Of a DNA stretch of 64,000 bases, positions 59,559-64,000 are shown piece by piece. A model generated the notes under the pieces. That model made no database searches and had not been told where the DNA came from. It saw only the letters and a program-made list of their open reading frames with translations. The stretch comes from Meridianimarinicoccus marinus (lineage in GTDB: Bacteria; Pseudomonadota; Alphaproteobacteria; Rhodobacterales; Rhodobacteraceae): assembly GCF_040689105.1 (NCBI RefSeq), contig NZ_JBFBVU010000019.1, positions 15,268 through 79,267 on the forward strand, in the 5' to 3' direction. The translations under genes and the position numbers were made by a program. Position 1 is the stretch's first letter. The number at the start of each line of letters is the position of its first letter.

Positions 59559-60380
59559 TTGGTAAGACCGGGAGAGATCGTTTTGATCTAGGATTTGAAG
59601 AGACAGGGGCTCGGCGTCAGTGCGATTGCGCGGCAGACGGGCCTCGACCGGAAGACTGTGAGAAAATATCTGGCGCGCGGGCTTGAGGCGCCGGTTTATT
59701 CGCTGCGGGCGCCACGCGACCGGGTCATTGATCCGTTTGAGCAATATCTGCGCGAGCGGCTTTGTACCTTTCCTGACCAGACGGCGAAGCGCCTGTTGCG
59801 CGAGATCCGGGAGCGTGGGTACCAGGGCGGGTATACGTCGGTGAAGGACTTTGTCCACAAGGTGCGCCTGCCAAGCAGGCACAGTTCGAGCGGCGGTTCA
59901 AGACACCTCCCGGCAAGCAAGCGCAGGTGGATTTTGCCGAGTTTGCCGTTGAGTTCACAGATGAGCCGGGCGTTGTCCGCAAGGTCTGGCTGTTCTCGAT
60001 GGTGCTGGGACATTCGCGCTGGCTCTGGGGCCGCTTCTGCGCCAGCCAGAACCTGCAGACGGTGATGCGCTGCCATGTTGCGGCTTTCGACGCCCTGGGC
60101 GGTGCACCGGAGGAGGTCCTGTATGACCGGATGCAGACAGCGCTGAACGGGGAGGGCACGGACGGGGTTGTGACCTACAATGCCTCGCTCGTCTCGCTTC
60201 TCGCCCATTACGATTCCGCGCCGCACGCCTGTCAGCCGTACCGGGCCAAGACGAAGGGCAAAGTGGAGCGCCCGTTCCGGTAAATCCGGCAGGACGTCTG
60301 CCTTGGCCGGACGTTCCGGAATCCGGACGATCTGAATGCGCAGTTCGAAGCCTGGTGCACCCGGATTGCCAACCCGCGCA
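59559..60380 (+). pseudogene. istA: istA transposase remnant
   Basis: Remnant of the IS21 transposase. The usual MVRPGEIVLILDLKRQG start is written TTG...ATC TAG GAT: the ATG is TTG (59559) and a Leu codon became TAG. The helix-turn-helix KRQGLGVSAIARQTGLDRKTVRKYLARG follows. A one-base deletion near 59867 breaks the frame (VRxPAKQ region). The DDE core is readable in the new frame (VDFAEF, KVWLFSMVLGHSRW, DRMQTALNG, KGKVERPFR); TAA at 60281 replaces a Tyr codon. Around 60380 the C-terminal part (roughly 230 codons) is deleted and reading continues into istB. Confidence 0.85.
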
Positions 60381-61183
60381 TCAGGATGCCGCGTGCGCTG
60401 GGGATGCTGGATCACACCGTTCAGCGCCTCGAGAAGGGAGAGATCGGTGCCATCGAGGCCATCGACGGCTTGCTCTCGGAAGAGCTCAACTGCCGCGAGG
60501 ATCGTCGCGTCGGGGTCGCGCTGACAACGGCTCGGCTGAAGCCGCCGAAACCGCTCGAAAGCCTTGACTTCAACTTTCAGCCCTCGCTGGACCGGGATCG
60601 GATCATGGCATTGGCGCAGCTGGACTTCGTCACCCGCGCCGAGGTGGTTCACTGCCTCGGCCCGCCGGGCACAGGCAAGAGCCATCTGGCCACGGCGCTC
60701 GGGTGGCCGCGGTCAAGAGGGGCAAGAGCGTTTACCGGGCAACCCTGGCTGAACTGGTCGAGGCGCTGTCCAAGGCCGAACGCGAAGGCCGTCTGGTCGA
60801 GATAATCAGGTTTTACGCGCGCGCCTCGTTGCTGATCGTCGATGAGATCGGTTACCTGCCCATCCCCCGGGGCGGCGCGCACCTGTTCTTCCAACTCGTG
60901 AACGCGCGCTACTAAAAAGGCGCCATGATCCTCAGGTCTAACCGCGGCTTCGCCGAATGGGGCGAAGTCTTCTGCGATCCCGTCGTCGCCACTGCTCTTT
61001 TTAGACCGGCTGCTGCACCATACCGTTGTCGTCCAGATCGAAGGCGCCAGCTATCGCCTGCGCGCGCACGCCGATCTCATTCCCAAGCACATCCGCGCCA
61101 ACACTCCGATCCCGCCACCGCCCGCCCCGAAACGGCGGGGCCGGCCACCGAAAAGGGAAAAGCAGATCAACACTGCCGGCTGA
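60381..61183 (+). pseudogene. istB: istB helper ATPase remnant
   Basis: Remnant of the IS21 helper ATPase. N-terminus lost at the deletion joint; readable parts are LDHTVQRLEKGEIGAIEAIDGLL, the Walker A LGPPGTGKSHLATALG (near 60655-60700), then a one-base deletion (LGVAAVKRGK frame shift at about 60701), LLIVDEIGYLPIPRGG (Walker B), TAA at 60913 replacing a Glu codon after NARY, and another frameshift near 61000 before LDRLLHHTVVVQIEGASYRLRAHADL and the basic end PKRRGRPPKREKQINTAG. At least four inactivating lesions. Confidence 0.85.
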
Positions 61184-61253
61184 TCACAGAGACCGGAAGG
61201 TGGGGAATTTTACTTCGGCACTTTTGGGGAATTTTGAAACGGAATTTACAAAT

Positions 61254-62357
61254 TCAAAGCGATGCGTCCAGTGCGGCCAGAATGGCGCTGCCCATCTCGC
61301 TGGTGGTGACCGGCGTCACGCCTTCCTCGCCCAGCAGATCGGCGGTGCGCACGCCGTCGGCCAGCACCTGCTCGATGGCGGCCTCCAGGCGGTCGGCCTC
61401 GGCCCCCTGATCGAAGCTGTAGCGCAGTGCCATGGCAAAGCTCAGCACGCAGGCGATGGGGTTGGCCTTGCCTTGACCGGCAATGTCGGGGGCCGAGCCG
61501 TGCACCGGTTCGTACATCGCCTTGGGGCGGCCATTGGCCATCGGCGCGCCAAGGCTGGCCGAAGGCAGCATTCCCAGCGAGCCGGTCAGCATCGCGGCGG
61601 CATCCGACAGCAGGTCGCCGAACAGGTTGTCGGTGACGATCACATCGAACTGCTTGGGCCAGCGGCACAGCTGCATGGCACCGGCATCGGCGTACATGTG
61701 CGACAGCTCGACCTCGGGATAATCCTCGCCCACCTTGGTGACGACTTCGCGCCACAGGATGCCCGATTCCATCACATTGGCCTTTTCCATCGAGCACAGC
61801 TTCTTGCTGCGCTTCATGGCCAGTTCGAAGGCGTTGCGCGCGACCCGGTCGATCTCGCTCTCGGTGTAGCGTTGGGTGTTGATGCCCACACGCTCGTTGC
61901 CTTCGGTGAAGATGCCGCGCGGCTCGCCGAAGTAGATGCCCGAGGTCAGTTCGCGCACGATCATGATATCCAGACCGGCGACCACGTCCTTCTTCAGCGA
62001 AGAGAAATCGGCCAATGCGTCAAAGCACTGGGCCGGGCGCAGGTTGGCGAACAGGTCCATTTCCTTGCGCAGGCGCAGCAGGCCGCGTTCGGGCTTCACG
62101 CTGAAATCCAGGTCGTCGTACTTGGGACCGCCGACGGCGCCCAGCAGCACCGCGTCGACCGATTGAGCCTTCTCCATGGTTTCGTCGGTCAGCGGCACGC
62201 CATGCGCGTCATAGGCCGCCCCGCCCACCAGATCCTCGGACACGTCGATGGTCAGGCCGCGCTTGTCACCGAACCAGTCGATGACGCGGCGGACCTCGGC
62301 CATCACTTCCGGACCGATCCCGTCGCCGGGCAGGATGAGCAGGGAGGGGTTCGTCAT
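61254..62357 (-). CDS. leuB: 3-isopropylmalate dehydrogenase
   Basis: A 367-residue NAD-dependent enzyme of leucine synthesis. Marks: LPGDGIGPEVMAEV near the N-terminus, the substrate-binding Arg set in RGLLRLRKEMDLFANLRPA (about residues 90-108), DIMIVRELTSGIYFGEPRG, and the NAD motif PVHGSAPDIAGQGKANP (about 275-291). AAGGAG lies eight bases before the ATG. The gene is intact to its TGA; the IS remnant begins 12 bases after it. Upstream (132 nt) lies the EEP gene in the same orientation. The gap holds the perfect palindrome cacctgctcaggtg (62446-62459). Confidence 0.96.
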   Translation of the reverse strand: MTNPSLLILPGDGIGPEVMAEVRRVIDWFGDKRGLTIDVSEDLVGGAAYDAHGVPLTDETMEKAQSVDAVLLGAVGGPKYDDLDFSVKPERGLLRLRKEMDLFANLRPAQCFDALADFSSLKKDVVAGLDIMIVRELTSGIYFGEPRGIFTEGNERVGINTQRYTESEIDRVARNAFELAMKRSKKLCSMEKANVMESGILWREVVTKVGEDYPEVELSHMYADAGAMQLCRWPKQFDVIVTDNLFGDLLSDAAAMLTGSLGMLPSASLGAPMANGRPKAMYEPVHGSAPDIAGQGKANPIACVLSFAMALRYSFDQGAEADRLEAAIEQVLADGVRTADLLGEEGVTPVTTSEMGSAILAALDASL

Positions 62358-62489
62358 GGGGGCATCTCCTTGAAAGACTTGCGCGGGGGCGTAGCCCGCC
62401 CTCGGGGAAGGGTCAAGGTGGCGCGCGGCATGCACTTCTGTCCGACACCTGCTCAGGTGAAAAACCGGACCGGTGCGGCAAGGTTGGTG

Positions 62490-63578
62490 TCAGGATCCGC
62501 CCCGCAGCATCAGGTCGACCCAGACCAGCCGATGCCGGCTGGCCCCGCGCCCGTCATGGCCCAGCAAGTCGCGGGCCGGGTCGCCGGGCGCGGGCCAAAG
62601 CACGCCCGCCCCGGACACCTCAAGCCCGGCTTGCGGCAACACATAGTCGACACGCATGTTGCCGGGCTCTCCCGCCTGATCCCAGGCCACCGTATCGGTG
62701 GCCCGGCCTTCCGCGGCGCCGCCTGCGCTGGTGGGACGCGGGTCTTGCAGCGCCGGATGTGCCAGCAATTCGGCCATCGCGGCGCGACGCCCGTCGCCAG
62801 CCTGCGGGTCCAGATTGGCATTGCCCAGCAGGACAAAGGGCGTGTCCGGCGGCGGTTCTCCGTCAATCCGCCCTTCGATCAGCAGGGGCCAGAACCGGGC
62901 TTCATCGCGGTTGCGCAGGCCATTGCGATCCTCGGGTCCGTCGAACACCGGCGGCGTGGCGTGCCAGACCAGCAGGGTCACCGGCCCGTCCGGCGTGTCC
63001 ACCGGCACGGCCCAATGCCCGGTGGTGGACAACCGCTGCGTGGCTTGCGCTTCTGGCGACAGAACCGGCGTGCCCTTGAAGGTTACCGGCAATTGCGCGC
63101 CCGGCAGATCGGCCCAGAGCAGCCCGGAAAAATCGCGGCTCGCGTCGGTCCGGATCGGCCATTTTGACAGGATCGCCATCCCGTTATGACCGGAAAAGCG
63201 CCCCCAGCCTTGCCCGTCCTCGGGCAGCCGCAGCCGCCCATCGCCGTTCAGATCCGCGCCTGACAGCCAACCGGTGTTCGGGCGCGGCGCAAACCGGTGC
63301 GGATAGGACGCCCCCGATTGTGCCAGAACCCCGGCAAAGGCCGCCAGCGCCCGCCCTTCCAGATCCCAGTCGAAACGCGTCAGCAGGATCACATCAGGAT
63401 CCGCCGCCGCAATGACGCGCGCCACCGCCAGAACCTGCGCGTCGTCCTTTCGAATGTCACGCAGCAATAGCCCCGGCCCGTCGCGATCCAACTCGGCGGT
63501 GTAGATCGCCACACGCAAGGGCGCTGCCCCGGCACATCCGGTCCACAGCACAAGGCAAAGGAAAGTCACGCGCACCAT
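62490..63578 (-). CDS. Secreted endonuclease/exonuclease/phosphatase (EEP) family protein
   Basis: A 362-residue protein with a signal peptide (MVRVTFLCLVLWTGCAGAAP; the Cys is not in a proper lipobox). The EEP fold is visible: ADPDVILLTRFDWD (acidic site), SGHNGMAILSKWPI, LLVWHATPPVFDGPEDRNGLRN, VLLGNANLDPQAGDG and MRVDYVLPQAGLEV. The usual GDxN is GNAN and the terminal SDH is GASRHRLVWVDL, so one or two catalytic residues may differ. It may degrade extracellular DNA or phosphoesters. Start at 63578 or 63593; no strong ribosome site for either. Confidence 0.8.
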   Translation of the reverse strand: MVRVTFLCLVLWTGCAGAAPLRVAIYTAELDRDGPGLLLRDIRKDDAQVLAVARVIAAADPDVILLTRFDWDLEGRALAAFAGVLAQSGASYPHRFAPRPNTGWLSGADLNGDGRLRLPEDGQGWGRFSGHNGMAILSKWPIRTDASRDFSGLLWADLPGAQLPVTFKGTPVLSPEAQATQRLSTTGHWAVPVDTPDGPVTLLVWHATPPVFDGPEDRNGLRNRDEARFWPLLIEGRIDGEPPPDTPFVLLGNANLDPQAGDGRRAAMAELLAHPALQDPRPTSAGGAAEGRATDTVAWDQAGEPGNMRVDYVLPQAGLEVSGAGVLWPAPGDPARDLLGHDGRGASRHRLVWVDLMLRGGS

Positions 63579-63693
63579 GCCGACAGGGGGCATCAGGGCG
63601 GGTTAACAGCGAGTGAAAACAGGGGGAGAATCGTGGCGCCAACTCGTGGCAGGATCACTTGGTAGAGTCCGACCGCGACGGGGAGGACGCAGC

Positions 63694-63933
63694 ATGAGCG
63701 CCCCGAAGAACCGGCTTTTGGAACCTTCGCCCTACGCGGCTGACGGCAGCCAACTCATCGGCCGCGACGCCCGCACTATTCCAGCCGATGAATGGTTGGA
63801 TTGCGGTTACGATGTTGGGCTGAGGGCAATTCGCGCGAAATGTCTCGATTGTGGCCACACCGCATCGGAAGTTCGAAAATGCGCCACCACGGATTGCTCG
63901 CTTTGGGCGTTGCGGATGACGGTACGCTGGTGA
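63694..63933 (+). CDS. Small zinc-ribbon-like protein, C-terminus likely altered by an IS
   Basis: A 79-residue protein starting MSAPKNRLLEPSPYAADGSQ with a Cys pattern CLDCGHTASEVRKCATTDC (about residues 50-68) that could bind zinc. Similar small proteins occur in phage and mobile regions of this bacterial group, where the end usually continues beyond LWALRMG; here the frame leaves the expected sequence after LWALRM and stops quickly. GGGAGGACG precedes the ATG. The last codons overlap sequence that reads as an IS5-type transposase in another frame, so the gene is probably truncated. Confidence 0.65.
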   Translation: MSAPKNRLLEPSPYAADGSQLIGRDARTIPADEWLDCGYDVGLRAIRAKCLDCGHTASEVRKCATTDCSLWALRMTVRW

Positions 63934-64000
63934 AGGCCTGGGCCTCGATGAAGAGCTTCCAGCCGAAGGTCAACGGGGCGCCCAACGGGGACGACGATCC
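63912..64000 (+). pseudogene. IS5-type transposase fragment (continues beyond the window)
   Basis: In the frame starting at 63912 the translation reads ADDGTLVKAWASMKSFQPKV, matching the conserved DGTLVKAWASMKSF block of IS5-family transposases, after which it runs off the edge. No start codon or terminal repeat is seen to the left, and the sequence joins directly onto the small zinc-ribbon gene, so only an internal or 3' part of the element is present at this joint. How much follows cannot be seen. Confidence 0.7.

Larger units (their letters stand above)
59438..61242 (+). mobile_element. Decayed IS21-like insertion sequence (internally deleted)
   Basis: An IS21-family remnant of about 1.8 kb; intact members are about 2.5 kb. 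Ends carry inverted repeats: CCGTTTGAAAATTCCCC (59438-59454) and its complement with one mismatch at 61226-61242; a second GGGGAATTTTA (61202-61212) resembles the multiple terminal repeats of IS21. Both istA and istB are broken (frameshifts, stops, and an internal deletion that joins them). The right end lies directly after the leuB stop (61254). No clear target duplication was found; TTTGTAA occurs on both outer sides but not in a convincing position. Confidence 0.85.

Noticed and set aside
61254..62357. leuB truncated by the IS remnant
   Set aside because: The reading frame ends at a natural TGA with the normal family C-terminus and length (367 aa), before the element's end.
62446..62459. 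Palindrome cacctgctcaggtg as terminator of the EEP gene
   Set aside because: On the minus strand the T-run comes before the hairpin, not after it, and on the plus strand A follows; it could be an operator but there is no second copy.
1..64000. CRISPR arrays, prophage blocks or defence systems
   Set aside because: No regularly spaced direct repeats were seen and no cas, restriction, toxin-antitoxin or phage structural gene could be recognised; the three-copy repeat is dispersed, not an array.

Overview
This window is a high-GC, densely coding stretch of an alphaproteobacterial chromosome, most probably from the Rhodobacteraceae (Roseobacter/Rhodobacter group). Pointers are an RpoE-ChrR pair of the R. 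sphaeroides type, lipoproteins and small proteins typical of the family (DUF3035, DUF3775, DUF1127, DUF3833), a CenR-like regulator, a formate dehydrogenase alpha chain with Cys in place of Sec, and MutL without a MutH. Family assignments come from reading translated sequence and motifs; no database search was run.

Layout. 1-6835 (minus): an operon for uptake and CoA activation of a carboxylate-type substrate, with an acyl-CoA synthetase, an LivG-type ATPase, two Liv permeases and a substrate-binding protein cut by the window edge; a small membrane protein gene and a hairpin sit between the permeases. 7001-10424: an orphan formate dehydrogenase alpha subunit, a DUF3775 gene and a possible tiny membrane protein. 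10503-16523: the singlet-oxygen-type stress locus. rpoE-chrR (plus) is divergent from a five-gene minus-strand operon (FAD oxidoreductase, DUF1365, MFS, DUF3833, SDR), with candidate sigma-E promoters in both directions. 16566-29139: an AEC transporter, then nine co-directional minus-strand genes (rsmB, heparinase-like, purH, lspA, DUF3035 lipoprotein, two M16 peptidases, mutL, rmuC). 29217-36739: sdhE4-type assembly factor, dapB, rbfA-truB, rpsO and pnp. 36897-43998: peroxiredoxin, DUF1127, rluA-like, fRMsr, thiolase, a STAS/HATPase pair, gamma-glutamyltransferase, hspQ and a transglycosylase lipoprotein. 44014-58056: lolA, ftsK, aminotransferase, UbiH-like hydroxylase, Trm112/LON/CnoX-like group, exonuclease III, acyltransferase, methyltransferase, response regulator, ribA and an L,D-transpeptidase. 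58214-64000: tRNA-Pro(CGG), a DMT transporter, a decayed IS21-like element, leuB, a secreted phosphoesterase, and a small zinc-ribbon gene running into an IS5-type transposase fragment at the window edge.

Most of the window is ordinary core genome. The most unusual observations are a ChrR whose N-terminal zinc-binding cysteines are replaced by Asp and Ser while the C-terminal cupin metal site is intact; the adjacent stress cluster lacking the cyclopropane-synthase-like gene that usually accompanies it, with a G9 tract in the glycine codons of its first gene; a composite intergenic repeat present three times, always 3' of a gene and in the same relative orientation; and a RibA carrying a vestigial RibB-like N-terminal domain.
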